From positions 23,888,499-23,952,498 of the forward strand of contig CM063107.1 in assembly GCA_031841125.1 (NCBI GenBank): a stretch of 64,000 bases of DNA, written 5' to 3'. This document shows positions 22,730-33,013 of the stretch, piece after piece (position 1 is the stretch's first letter; each line of letters starts with the position of its first letter). The notes under the pieces were generated by a model. It had not been told where the DNA came from and ran no database searches. It saw only the letters and a list, made by a program, of their open reading frames with translations. Made by a program: the position numbers and the translations under genes. This stretch comes from Acanthococcus lagerstroemiae. Lineage: Eukaryota; Arthropoda; Insecta; Hemiptera; Eriococcidae.

Positions 22730-23106
22730 TAAGAACGTACCGATAGGGAGGGCAGGGGGCAACTTCCCCCCTCTCCCCGTAGGAATTTTTTACTCAGCAG
22801 TTGGAAAAATTTACCATTTTAGTCAGGCGAGTTGGGAAAATCCAACAAGGTAAAAGTTTTTTTTATTCAGCTTTTTAATGCTTGGGAATTAAGTTGAGAA
22901 GTTGGGAAAACCCAGTAAGTCAAAAGGTTATTCTTCTTTTGCTTTGATACTTGGGAATTTTGAGTTGAGTCAGTTGGAAAAATCCAACAGGTCAAAAGGT
23001 TTTGTTTAAGCTTTGATATTTAGGAATTCTGAGTCGAGTCAGTTGGGACTTTCACCATTTTTACCCCCCCCCCTCCCTCTCAGGAAAACTCTTCGGTGCG
23101 TTCCTG
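22730..23106. mobile_element. MITE with internal tandem repeats, copy 2
   Basis: The left end TAAGAACGTACCGA and the reverse-complemented right end CAGGAACGCACCGA are inverses. TCGATTCA (22722-22729) and CCGATTCA (23107-23114) flank it, a 7/8 match of hAT-type length. The interior has the same tandem CTTGGGAATT / TCCAACAGGTCAAAAG repeats as copy 1 (13163-13560). It sits in AT-rich simple DNA, which makes the borders clear. Confidence 0.82.
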
Positions 23107-23379
23107 CCGATTCAAATTTAAATTTTGATCTAGTTCAAATTGAAATTGTGGTGTAATTTAAATTAAAAATTTGATTTTTATTTTAGCTTCTGTACATATT
23201 TCAATTCTGATTCTTATCCCAACTTCAAAAACTCATATTTCAATTTTAATTTTGCTTTTGATTTGATTTGATTTTTTTTCTTTGTTTCAGTTTAAACTGA
23301 AATTTTGTTTTTGATTTTGATTCCTATTCCCATGTTGATTCAATTTTTTTTATTTTATTATTATGGAACCGCGTTGTTC

Positions 23380-24470
23380 ATGTGCTTATGGGAGTTGGAG
23401 AGGGTCAAAATTCGACTATGGAAGACGTGGTGAGAGTTACGAAGGCAGGTGCGAGAGGGGCATGAGAAGAGGTGGTCCACGGTAAGAGGGTCTTCATCTT
23501 CACAGTGTGAGCAGCTGAGGGGATGAAGGTTAGTGAGATGATCCGTATGTGTGAGGCGTGTATGTCCAGTCCTTAGGCAGGTGATGATAATTTCCTTGCG
23601 GCGGGAGGAACGTTGGGACGTTGACCAAGGGACAGGTGTGAGCTTGATTTGTGCGAGCTTGTTGTGCCGAGAGGCTTGATGCCGCCACTCTTTGAACCAC
23701 TTCGCAAAATGGTCTGGCGAATGGCGGAAGTGAGATCTGTTAAGATACAGAGGTGACGAGTGATATATGGGAGCTGTCTAGCTTACTGTGCTGCTTAATC
23801 AACTGCCTCATTTCCTGGGATACCAATGGCTTGGGATCCAGATGAGTGAAATGCTCTTGGTGGTGAAGGAAATGAGATGAAGAACAAGATGGATGCGTTG
23901 GTCGAGAGCATGCGTTGAAAGGCGATCAGAAATAGACATTAAGGAGGAAAATGAATCTGAGAGGACCAGATAGTAAGCGAGGTGATCGTGACTAGGCACT
24001 GTAGGATAGCATGGAGTTCGGCTGTGTTGACAAAAGCCGTGTTTTTAAGTCGGAAGGAGTGTAGTAGACTATCTATGGAATAGGCGTAAGCAGTGCGTCG
24101 GTGTTGTTCTTTGACCCATCAGTGAAGCATAGGATACGGTCAGGAAAGCGGTCCAGAATTTCTTGCAAATATGTCCGATAATGGGGTAGTAAATTCTTTA
24201 GGAAATTCTGTAAGTTCAAAATTGCATGGGGAAGGTTCAACAACCAGGGTGGAGGTGATGTATGGATTGTTGGTAGTGAATTGTAGGAAAAGGTACGGGG
24301 CAGTGTCCCTTCAAAGTGTGAACGTAAGTACAGTGAGGATTTAGGAACAGGGGTGTAATCTGAAGGGTTAAAGAGATACTCATAGGCAGGAAGATTGGCA
24401 TTGTGTGCTATCGTTACGAGAAGTTTGGTAGTGAGTTGCATTCGGCGGTAAGAGAGAGGAGGAATTCCAG
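23380..24470 (-). pseudogene. Jockey-type LINE remnant with RNase H domain
   Basis: The minus strand encodes the 3' part of a non-LTR retrotransposon ORF2. From 24441 down to 24073 a frame reads toward DRFPDRILCFTDGSKNN, with FTDGSK matching the first catalytic Asp block of RNase H. Next come NTAELHAILQCL (second acidic block), a DS-SSLMSISDRL block (23999-23880) and IWIPSHW (23830). After a stop near 23815 a zinc-knuckle-like CSHCEDEDPLTVDHLFSC block follows (about 23520-23470). In the tail the frame changes and carries stops, so it is dead. RNase H plus the C-x2-C-x8-H-x4-C tail is characteristic of Jockey/I/R1-type LINEs. No RT catalytic motif remains, so the copy is 5' truncated. It lies in cryptically simple DNA. 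Confidence 0.88.
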
Positions 24471-24570
24471 CATCGACACATGATTCCTGTTTAAATTTGG
24501 GTTAAGTTTCAATTTTTATCTCATTTTGATTAGTACCGCAATTTTTATTTCTATTTCAACTTCAACCGCA

Positions 24571-24976
24571 TTAATTATTAGATACTTGTCTATCCAACAA
24601 TCATTGCAATTGTTGAAACATCCACTATAGTATCAAAATTTGGCACCGGTCACTACTCATCCCATTCATTTTTTCCCGGTCTTTCTCGGTCATCACTTTC
24701 AACTAACGTCGAGATAAATGTAGAATGAATGGCTATCTCGTTCAAATTATAACCAAAATCAACTTATAATATTGTTAGTATTTTGGTTTGTGTAATAAGC
24801 CCAAACAATGCAAGTTAAACCACAAAACTTGTTCTACCTTTTTTGACTGGCTGTCTGGCTTAGAGCTCGGATATCGGAATTCGATGTCGAATGTTACTGA
24901 ATTCCAGAATCCGTGCTCTAGTCTGGCGATCTGCCTACCTATTCTTCGCTCTCTGTCTAGATGACCATTTGTCTGG
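24571..24976. other. No recognised feature
   Basis: Ordinary AT-rich sequence between the LINE remnant and the next MITE. Confidence 0.4.
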
Positions 24977-24984
24977 CGTATCGG

Positions 24985-25177
24985 CAGGCCGTAGCTAATG
25001 CCAGGGCAGCCAGGGCGAAGCCGTTGCTGGCAAGCGCGCCACCCTGGCTAGCGCTTCCAAAAGAATAAAAGTAAAATAAAGACGTTTTAGTGAAAATAAT
25101 GAAATTTTGTTGTACCCTCATACCCTGGTTAAAATATCAGATGCCCTGGCACACACAAGCAGTTAGCTACGGACCTG
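24985..25177. mobile_element. hAT-type MITE, family delta
   Basis: The left end CAGGCCGTAGCTAATGCCAG and the reverse-complemented right end CAGGTCCGTAGCTAACTGC form an imperfect inverted repeat. The flanks are CGTATCGG (24977-24984) and CGTATAGG (25178-25185), a 7/8 target duplication. The interior carries GC-rich CCAGGG/CCCTGG inversions. No coding capacity. Confidence 0.87.
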
Positions 25178-25185
25178 CGTATAGG

Positions 25186-26274
25186 TCTTTGTTCCGCTGA
25201 CTGGTTCCGGAAGCTTTTCCGGTTGGAGACCAGGCTGTTGGTACTGTAAGTTGTGGTTTCAATTTTTTTAAATCTCAACTTTTCTATAGTGAATTTCCTC
25301 CTCAACATTGTTCAACGAACTGCCAAAAAATTGTCCCCTCCCCTCAAATTACTTTTTCAATTACATCACAATAAAGTATATTCCAGTTTTGTGATTTGAA
25401 ATAGAACGTTTTATCGGTTGGCACATCACTGATTGAAAATAAAAGACACGAGCCTCGTTCAAAATTACTGATACGAATACCATTAGCACAGTGGCTACCC
25501 ATTGCGACAGTACATAAATTTCGTATTCCACGAAAATATAATACATCGTTTGGTGGGTTTTGTTTGGGCACACGAATACAATGGCGCGAGCGCTCGATGT
25601 AATTTTTACCTTGGCATAACTTCATTAGCATGAAAACAGACCAAAAAGCAGAGGATACGGAATGCAATATGTGGCTGGCAATGGCGCACGTTCGTCTTGG
25701 ACACTGGTTATCCGAGTTCAGTCTTTCCATTTTCATACATACAATTGTCACAACGGTTGCTGGTTTCGGTAACTTTTTTTTTTTCCTTTCCCGGAATTAG
25801 GACGTTTTTAATCACCGACTACTTCAAAAGTGTCAGTGTCGCTGGGTTACATGCTTCGTTATTCGAAGAGAGAGCATATAATTTCAAGTTACACCGTTTT
25901 CGCGGTCGATGTTCAATATGATGAAAGTGTTTCTTGCCAACTGTGGGCTTTATGTTTCTCACGGATTTTTAACCCTTGCTCAGCCTAAAGCCACTATAAC
26001 ACAGAAAAGTATGATTCTGTGTACGTAATAATCAAGGGGTGAGGGTGGGGTGAAGCATTCTCAGGGATGGAGAGCTGCGAAGATATGAATTGGCTGCTCG
26101 TAGTATTCAGATCTCACCGGTTCGCAAACCTCCATGAAGTACACTGGCTTATGAACGGGTCGGTTCAGAACCCCTAATACCGTTAAAAAGAGCATTTTAG
26201 AATGTATTTAACTCAATTACAGCAACAAGATGAGCTACTACCCCCCCCCCCCTAGGGCTGAGACCTTCTTATGC
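25186..26274. other. No recognised gene
   Basis: A 135-codon minus frame at 25344-25751 has no recognisable domain, no signal peptide and no supporting splice context, so it is not annotated as a gene. A C-run lies at 26241-26252. Confidence 0.4.
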
Positions 26275-26700
26275 TGGTGATGTATTCTTCTTCAGACGCC
26301 GTATCCGATGCCGGGCGTTGGCGGTTGCGGTTTCTGAGCGACTCTCCTGGGCAGGTTAGTCGGGGTAGTTCACCATTGCTTTCCCATGGTTTTGTTGCGT
26401 TAGAGTTTTTGCTTCTCTGTGCCGAAGAGTGTGTAGCCGCAGTTCGCCTACTAACCACGTGTTTCGTAACGTTGAGTAAGTTGTCCACGACGTGGACAGG
26501 CACAGTACCGATCTTTCTGATCTGGTGGTAACATGTCCTGCAATTGTAAACAGGACGCGCTATTTTTCCACCTTAATTGATACTGTAAGCGCTGTGTTCA
26601 ATAGGATGTTAGCGGAGGTATTCGAATATCACTAGCTTTCCGGTGCTTGTGAAACTCGAACCCGGGGCATGTTACCTCTTAGCCACATAGCGGTGATGTT
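26275..26700 (-). mobile_element. SINE-2, copy 1 (tRNA-Ala-like head)
   Basis: On the minus strand it starts with TATGTGGCTAAGAGGTAAC (A-box region) and GGGTTCGAGTTTCAC (B box). A ~330-bp body follows, containing AGAAAGATCGGTACTGTG, GTCCACGTCGTGGACAA and CAGGAGAGTCGC. The same order occurs at 34850-35228. This copy has an extra ~100 bp (about 26373-26460). The body can be read as a protein-like stretch, but no conserved open frame is shared by the two copies. Confidence 0.8.
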
Positions 26701-27379
26701 GGGAGAATATTTATGAAAAATCATTTTTTCTTCTTTAATGATTGTGATATATAGTTGGGCCTAAAAAGCTTATTTGGAACCCTCATTCTGGACGTTTCTG
26801 GGGCAGATACGGAAAAAGTACAATCTTGTCTATAAACTATTTTTCATATATAAGATGGTTTTCGAAATTTTTGGAAAAAGAAAACGATTTTGCGTGGAGT
26901 CAACCCCTTGAAAAACTAGAGAAAAGGGTGGGTTGGGACTGTTTGTGAGGCATCTGCATCGCTTTCGACGTTTTTCGTAACTTGTTAGGTACCTCCTTTT
27001 CTCCAAACGGTTTTCATTAAACTTCTCATGTTTGTATAAGAGAGAAGTAAATGAGAAATTTATTTGAATTGTCAGCTGTCAAATTTTCTTCAGGTTAACG
27101 CGTACTGCACAAGGTTCAGATAAATTCTGAACAAGCCACTGACCCATATCCCTCAGGAAGTCTCATCTTTGGTTTCAAACCCTACTTCGTCGACTATTGC
27201 TCGTATCAAAATGTGTAGTAGTGCGATAACAAACTTTCTCAGTTTAATTTTTTATGAGGGTACCCATTTATAATTTTTTCCTACCTGCCTTATAACTGCC
27301 AAGAAGGGATCCGTTCTTCGTAGTACAATACTTGAACATAGGTATTAAAGGGGCAGTAAAAGTAAAGCTTTAGATAGGA
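26701..27379. other. No recognised feature
   Basis: AT-rich sequence without an identified gene or element. Confidence 0.4.
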
Positions 27380-27509
27380 TAGTACAATTATCCGCCATTT
27401 TGAATCCAACCGCGCCCGTCGATGCTGAATTGACTACGCGGTACGCTCCGCATAGTCGGACTCGGCATCCACGGGCACGGTTGAAGTCAAAATGGCGGAC
27501 GATCGTACT
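27380..27509. mobile_element. Near-perfect palindromic MITE P1
   Basis: The two halves are inverted copies along almost their whole length. The left half starts AGTACAATTATCCGCCATTT and the right half ends with the inverse, AAATGGCGGACGATCGTACT. The shared inner block includes CGCCCGT-GATGC. The turn is at about 27445. As RNA or single-stranded DNA it would fold into one ~60-bp hairpin. A second palindrome with a similar CGCCATTTTGA block is at 45512-45649. Confidence 0.82.
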
Positions 27510-29024
27510 TATACGAAGTATACAGAGCTCTAGTAAAAGTTTTCGGGGCTGATTTCTTATCTTGTGAAGTTTGATGAACAGAATGGAAGTACGGTTGTTA
27601 ATGTACCCCAGAACTGATTGCTGATCGTTATATTTCTTCATCCCTAGTATTTTTTCGCTCCTAGGGTGGTTCACTTTTCCATTTTTTTCCGAAACTGGAA
27701 ATGATTGCTTAGCGAAATCTTAGCCCGACTGGAGATGGTTCTATTCAAGAGTGCAACAACCTTATACTGTGAGTAGGTGCTCAGAGCATGTACCTATCGA
27801 TGACAAAAAAAAAAAAGTTTTAAAGTAAAAACGTTATTCTTTGCTGGGATGCCCATCTCAACTGAGTAGGTCGCCTGGCACTCTTGGATCCCCGCCTTTC
27901 AGAGCAAAATTCAGCAGTTCAGGAGTAACACCCCCGCCAAGTGGCTCCTAAAGAGGGCTCCTACAAAAGTCAGATCACGACATCGACATGGTATTTAACT
28001 TATATGCTTCCGTGCTCGCTGAATTTAATAAATGGGTTAAATTTCTAAAATGTCCATATGCAGCCTCTGCGCCCAGGCTTTTGAGTTCCGTAAACATCCA
28101 TTTGGTCAGAACGATAACGTTACGAGTTCCAAAAAAGGAGGAGTAGTCACCTCGACCGATCAGGTGTACTTTCAAACATTTACGTTTTTGAAGTCTGTTT
28201 TGGTACAGTTTTTTGGGCTTCTCTAAATAGAAGACGTGAAATTAGTGCATTGTTTATGAAGATTTCAAAATTCAAATTCATTGTTTTCGTTTTTGATATC
28301 AGGTTATCCAAGCTGAAAGCTGGGGTACTTACGAGTGGGAGAGGGGGAGTATTGTGGAAATGTTATAAAGGAAGATTTCATGAATATCGATGAGGAAGGT
28401 CACTGTTATGCAGTTTTGATATTATTTCGTTCTTAATCCAGTATTTCCAGAAGCGGTTAAATTCATTCAAATAATTATGGTGTGTAGGTATAGCGATTGA
28501 AATATTTATTGGAAAAAAATTACAGATGGCCGCGTAATTAATAATGGACTTTAATTCAATTACCTATCTGTAATTTGAGTTTGACCGAGGGTGATTTTAC
28601 TGTTTTAAACTCTACTTGACCCTAAAGATCGTCCCTGACCAATCGTAGATTTGGTATTCATTTTTTTCAATTTTACCCCGGATGTCTTTTTTCAACAGCC
28701 CAAGTCTCACTCAAGTGTTTTTCAGACCCGAGTCAATTTCACCTTCTTGCAGTTGATATAGGATAAGGGAAATTTCAGCTCCATCGAAGTGCCCTTCACC
28801 TTTTTCCGCTCTTCCTCAGAATGATAACCCAATCTTCCCCGTCTCCATCATTTCGGTAGTATGACCCCGATCCGAATTATTTTCACTTTTCTGGACTCCC
28901 GTGAATTCTAAGAATCCCTTATTACCCTCAGGTTTGTCATTTACTTATTCACTTTTTCCCTTCGTGCCCGTGTCTAGTGAACCTCTCAAATGTTTCCAGA
29001 ACTGAGAACTGAGCTAGTTTCACC
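27510..29024. other. No recognised gene
   Basis: Short frames on both strands without domains. No RNA gene or clear element ends were found. It lies downstream of the 3' end of the Tweedle gene. Confidence 0.4.
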
Positions 29025-29180
29025 CAGGCGCGGATCCAGAGACCCCCCCCCCCACCAAAAAAAAGAAAGAAAAAGGAAGGAATAGTAAGGGGGAGAGGTG
29101 GCAAAAAATTTCCACTCGTAAGCTCGCTTTACGCACTTTTTCTTCCCCCCTCCCCCCGTGATCGTTTGGATCCACGTCTG
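29025..29180. mobile_element. Short hAT-like MITE with GGATCCA ends
   Basis: The left end CAGGCGCGGATCCAGA and the reverse-complemented right end CAGACGTGGATCCAAA form an inverted repeat. A C-run follows the left end and another precedes the right end. The flanks (GTTTCACC and TTTACCAA) do not give a convincing target duplication, so the hAT assignment rests on the end sequence alone. Confidence 0.65.
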
Positions 29181-29525
29181 TTTACCAAGAAGTCAAGTTC
29201 AATTACATAAATGTTCAATGTGGATCATTACTTGATATTTTTCATTGTTCAACTTGGAAGAAACACGCAGTTCTCTTGAAAGCTTTAATAGATTTTGGGA
29301 AATTGAACCCATCTCCTTCAACCTCCTCTAGCCCCAACTTCGAGTGTCCAACTCAAATTAATTATAATGGCAATCATAACCGTCCATTTAGTAAATACAA
29401 AATTAAAATCTACTTATAAGCAAAAGTATTATGAAAAGGTATGATCAAAATTGTTTGACCTTTTTCGTAGCGTCCATATATTACTTTACAGAAACAAAAA
29501 ACGTATTTCTAAAAACGGTAGGTAC

Positions 29526-29531
29526 TTTATT
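29526..29531 (-). terminator. Candidate poly(A) signal of the Tweedle gene
   Basis: AATAAA on the minus strand, about 395 bp after the stop codon. It is the nearest canonical signal I found downstream. This implies a ~0.4-kb 3' UTR. Confidence 0.5.
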
Positions 29532-29736
29532 ATATACTCACAAGAAAAGGAAATGAGAAAGAGAGACAGAAAAAGAAAGAACAAAAAATGTACACAAACA
29601 TAGATTCGATACAATAATTCTACAACAGTTATCCCTAAATCTAATTTACGTTATAAAAACATTTACGATTAATTTCAATGTTTTTAAGGAGAAGTAAATG
29701 CCAACAAAATTATATTTACAAGTCTTTTTCTGCAGT

Positions 29737-29754
29737 GACACCTGCCGAGGTGTC
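29737..29754 (-). other. Perfect hairpin in the Tweedle 3' UTR
   Basis: GACACCTGCCGAGGTGTC is a perfect 7-bp stem with a four-base loop, within the predicted 3' UTR. An alternative GCCGA/TCGGC pairing overlaps it. It could be an RNA structural element or chance. Confidence 0.4.
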
Positions 29755-29925
29755 GGCGAAACGACGCAGCTCTTTTGATTTTCAGGAACAAAGGAAGCAA
29801 TTTTCGATTCGGCGCGCTTAGACTTAGATATTCTGCCAAGTATGCCACCGAATTGAAAATCCGATTCTTCTTACTTTATCCATGTATGCACTTGTACTTC
29901 AATCTAAACGCGTTATCGAGTCTAT

Positions 29926-31128
29926 CTAGTAAGGTCCGCCGGAAGCGCTTGGAGCTCCGTAGCTGGAGGACGGGCCGCTAGAACTGGGGGCGCCATATGA
30001 CGACGATAGACTGCTTGAGCTGGGGGCACCGTATGACGAGGATAAGCTGCCCGAACTACTCGGAGCGCCATAGGAAGATGAAAGTCCGCTACCGTGAGAT
30101 CCACCAAGGGATCCGCCATGTGAACCGCCGAGAGATCCGCCATGAGAACCGCCGAGAGATCCGCCAAGGGATCCGCCATGGGAACCGCCGAGGGATCCAC
30201 CCAGCGAGCCGCCACCGAGTGATCCACCGAAACCACCGGCATCGAGTCCGCCATCACCGAAACCAGTCGAGCCGAATGAAGATCCACCTGCTCCCTTCTG
30301 CGTTTTGTAGCGAATGAAGTAGACCTCAGGTTTGGACGGCGTAGTCGGCGCTGGCGTCGGAATGCTGATTTGTGGCGCGTCTTCTGGCCTCTTCACCAAG
30401 ACATAGATCAAGGTCTTTTCGGAGTTCTGCTGAATTTGAGGAATAACAGGGGCAGTAGGAGTAGGTGGAGTGGGGGCCTTGATGAAGACGATTTTGTAGT
30501 GTTTCTGCGGTGGTGGTGGTGGAGCGTACGACTGGACTGGAGAAATGTGTTCTGGTTCTGGAGGAGGAACGTGCACGTAAATGTGCTTCTGCACAATCGG
30601 GGCTTGAGAAGCATATCCGCCGGACGAGTAACCGCCCGAAGATCCGGAATATAAGCCTCCGCTTGAGAGGCCACCAGAGGAAAATCCTCCACTCGAGTGG
30701 CCGCCCGAAGCGTAGCCACCAGACAGACCACCGGAAGAGTAACCTCCGCTGAGCCCACCGGACGAGTAACCTCCGCCGAGTCCACCGGACGAGTAACCAC
30801 CGCCGAGACCACCTGACGAGTATCCTCCGCCGAGGCCACCGGACGAGTAACTGCCGCCGCCACCGCCGCCGGAGTACCCACCCGATGCGAATTCAGCACC
30901 TAGGCTGGATCCGACATAGCTGCTGCCGCCACTTGAGTAACCTGATGAGCTGGAGTGGCCGCTAGAATGTCCGCCAGAGGAGTATCCGCCACCGATACCA
31001 CCGCTGGAGTAGCCACCGGAGCTACCTCCGAAGCTTGGAGCGCCGTAGCTGGAGGATGGAGATGGTGGTACGTATGAATAACCTGCATCTGCAATCACTG
31101 CACTGACTAGAGCGCAGGCGCTCAGTAA
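29926..31128 (-). CDS. Tweedle-family (DUF243) cuticular protein, main coding exon
   Basis: This exon encodes 400 residues of a secreted structural cuticle protein. It starts with a hydrophobic [15 protein letters not shown] segment, the core of a signal peptide. Residues 16-175 are Gly/Ser/Tyr-rich with repeated GGYSSGG. Residues 176-278 form the DUF243 domain with its four blocks in order: KHIYVHVPP (181), [11 protein letters not shown] (209), [12 protein letters not shown] (237) and [12 protein letters not shown] (266). Residues 279-400 are Gly-rich, with [10 protein letters not shown] repeats and four SSSYGAP motifs; one more SSSYGAP lies near the N-terminus. The frame ends in TAG. The initiator Met is not in this exon: TTTTCTGTTTCAG precedes the TTA codon at 31128 as a strong phase-0 splice acceptor, and the ATG at 31161 is intronic read-through. 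A short first exon upstream is expected, as is usual for cuticle genes. Tweedle proteins are known to bind chitin matrix and shape the body; the function here is by family. Confidence 0.93.
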   Translation of the reverse strand, partial: LLSACALVSAVIADAGYSYVPPSPSSSYGAPSFGGSSGGYSSGGIGGGYSSGGHSSGHSSSSGYSSGGSSYVGSSLGAEFASGGYSGGGGGGSYSSGGLGGGYSSGGLGGGYSSGGLGGGYSSGGLSGGYSSGGLSGGYASGGHSSGGFSSGGLSSGGLYSGSSGGYSSGGYASQAPIVQKHIYVHVPPPEPEHISPVQSYAPPPPPQKHYKIVFIKAPTPPTPTAPVIPQIQQNSEKTLIYVLVKRPEDAPQISIPTPAPTTPSKPEVYFIRYKTQKGAGGSSFGSTGFGDGGLDAGGFGGSLGGGSLGGSLGGSHGGSLGGSLGGSHGGSLGGSHGGSLGGSHGSGLSSSYGAPSSSGSLSSSYGAPSSSSLSSSYGAPSSSGPSSSYGAPSASGGPY

Positions 31129-31622
31129 CTGAAACAGAAAATTGTAAATCGGATTAATCACTCGGTAGAAATCATTGCGGGGAGATCATGAAGGGCTAAT
31201 GCCGGACATTAAATTTAGAATTCTTGAGCTCGGATGAATGAATTATTGGTATTTTTGTCTCCTGCGAAGTTCGGTTACATAGGGAAATTAATGCAAATCT
31301 ACGTCTATGTATTACTAATGTTCCAAATGGAGATCGAATAAGAGCAAGTAAATAATGGGAAGCCTTTGTGCAAGAAGTTATTAAGTTGGTTTCTAGCTAT
31401 GCTGCTAATAGAGCTCTCGTCCAAACTTCTGAAAATGAATGGTTGACTTTCGGGATATTTAGTTTGCCCTCCTTTCACTAAGATACAATTGCTTCGATTT
31501 TGAGGAACGTGAAATTACTTGTGGAATCGTATTTGCAATCAATTTCTTCAATAGGGTTCTCTACTGACTTGACGAATTCGTGCACCGAACTCTCCAATCA
31601 GAAAGAACGGTCCATGTTTTAC

Positions 31623-31658
31623 CTCTGTATCTTCGAGTTTACCAAAACCGAGTTTCAT
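31623..31658 (-). other. Candidate first coding exon of the Tweedle gene (option 1)
   Basis: ATG with an adequate context opens 12 codons that end exactly at GAG|GTAAAA, a good donor in phase 0, which matches the acceptor at 31129. The predicted start would be MKLGFGKLEDTE joined to [11 protein letters not shown]. The acidic residues are unusual before a signal-peptide core, so this is only a candidate. Confidence 0.3.
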
Positions 31659-31909
31659 CTTCCACGTGCTTATTTCCCCCCGAAGCAGCCACGAATACGG
31701 TTTTTATCGAATTATAACTTGTATACAATTAATTTTTATTTACTCATTTATATTCAGCACCTAGTTCGGGCGCTTACAAAGTAAATTTACTTTAACACTG
31801 TTATGACAAGTTAGTCAATCGATCGTGGAAATGTGGAGGCGAAAATACCCAATGGAATTCGGAAATTAAGAACTGAGAAGAATGAAGGGCCTGGTCCCGC
31901 TGCAGTTAC

Positions 31910-31933
31910 CCGGCCTAGCTCATAGAAATGCAT
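31910..31933 (-). other. Candidate first coding exon of the Tweedle gene (option 2)
   Basis: ATG opens eight codons (MHFYELGR) ending at CGG|GTAACT, also phase 0. The resulting N-terminus looks like an ordinary signal peptide. However, the ATG would lie only about 6 nt after the predicted start site of the TATA promoter next to it, which is unusually short. Confidence 0.3.
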
Positions 31934-31965
31934 TGAACTGCACACACGGGCACGACCTTTTTATA
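31934..31965 (-). promoter_or_regulatory. TATA box and initiator, likely Tweedle promoter
   Basis: On the minus strand TATAAAAAGG (31965-31956) is followed 26 nt later by GCAGTTC (A at 31939), close to the arthropod initiator TCAGT. It lies about 0.8 kb upstream of the main Tweedle exon in the right orientation. Stage-specific cuticle genes commonly have TATA promoters. No other recognisable gene lies nearby. Confidence 0.55.
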
Positions 31966-31969
31966 ATCA

Positions 31970-33009
31970 TTGAATTTACATAATACACAAACGAAATTAG
32001 AAGAACAAACTTCTTTGGAATGAAGTCACAATGTCAACGAATATTTGTTTATCAACTACGACGGATCTGAAATTGTGATTTTATTAGCATTATGCGTATG
32101 TAGTTGAAGGATCGCACTGATTCGTAGATTCCAACTGTGTCTCGAATTGGCTGAAGGCATCTACCATCACTAGAATTATTGGTTTTATCCACCTCCTCCC
32201 TTCTCCTGAAATAACCCTTTCGTGGTGCCTTGATATGGTTGGAATGCGTTTTTTGAAGAAAAATGTAAAGTCCCCGTTTCAAAGAGCTTTTTTCTTGTTA
32301 ATTTCAGAAAATGTTTGCAAGCCGGATACAGTTTAATTTTCAGTGTGACAACTGAGTTTTCTCCTCCCTCTTCCTTCTCTCAAAAAATCCTTTTGGTATC
32401 CTGATATGGTCATAGATTATCAATGTTCTAAAACTCAATATTTGAATGTATTTATGAAAAATCTAAAGCCTCAAGTCTAATGTTTGAAGATGGAAGAATG
32501 AAAATATCCTCAGAAGATCTGTAGCCTCAGGAGGCACGAGTGAGAATATTGCCCTTCTGAGTCAACAGTTTACCCCATAACTAATTTTATTGATTTTAAA
32601 AAAATGAGGAAAATATGGAAATGAAGACTTTCTCCTTTACTATGCACCAAGATGTGTCTGTCTTTTGGGAAAATGGTTACTATAGAACCCTTCCTGGGGA
32701 AACAGTTACTTTAAAGAGCCTGGCTGTTAAAAATAATTTTCGAGAAAGTAGAGGGTTTGAATTCAAACAAAGTGTTTGAGATACATGTTCTCTTCTGAAA
32801 CTATATTATCAGCGATAAATCAGATACATATTCAAATTACCTTTCCCGCCTTCAAGAGTGAGGGGGGCGATGTTCAAGCTTAGTAATATTAATTAACTAA
32901 CTTATAAATGGATTTTATTTATCAAATCATATTTAATGTGTGGAGTAAAACAAGTTCCTGACATTTCACTTGAATAATAATGGTTCTGGAAAATCTCAAA
33001 ATAATAGGT
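31970..33009. other. Upstream region of the Tweedle gene, no recognised gene
   Basis: A 76-codon minus frame at 32052-32282 shows no domain. No inverted-repeat element was found. This segment could hold regulatory DNA for the cuticle gene, but no site can be named. Confidence 0.4.
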
Positions 33010-33013
33010 GTAC

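Noticed and set aside
25344..25751. 135-codon minus frame
   Set aside because: No recognisable domain, no second copy and no splice or promoter context; kept as unannotated.
29922..30899. Several long frames on both strands overlapping the Tweedle exon
   Set aside because: They are shadows of the Gly/Ser-rich repeats. The DUF243 blocks, acceptor site and stop all belong to the one minus frame.
31129..31161. ATG at 31161 as the Tweedle start ([11 protein letters not shown]...)
   Set aside because: The stretch before residue LLSAC is a polypyrimidine tract and AG acceptor, so these codons are intron.
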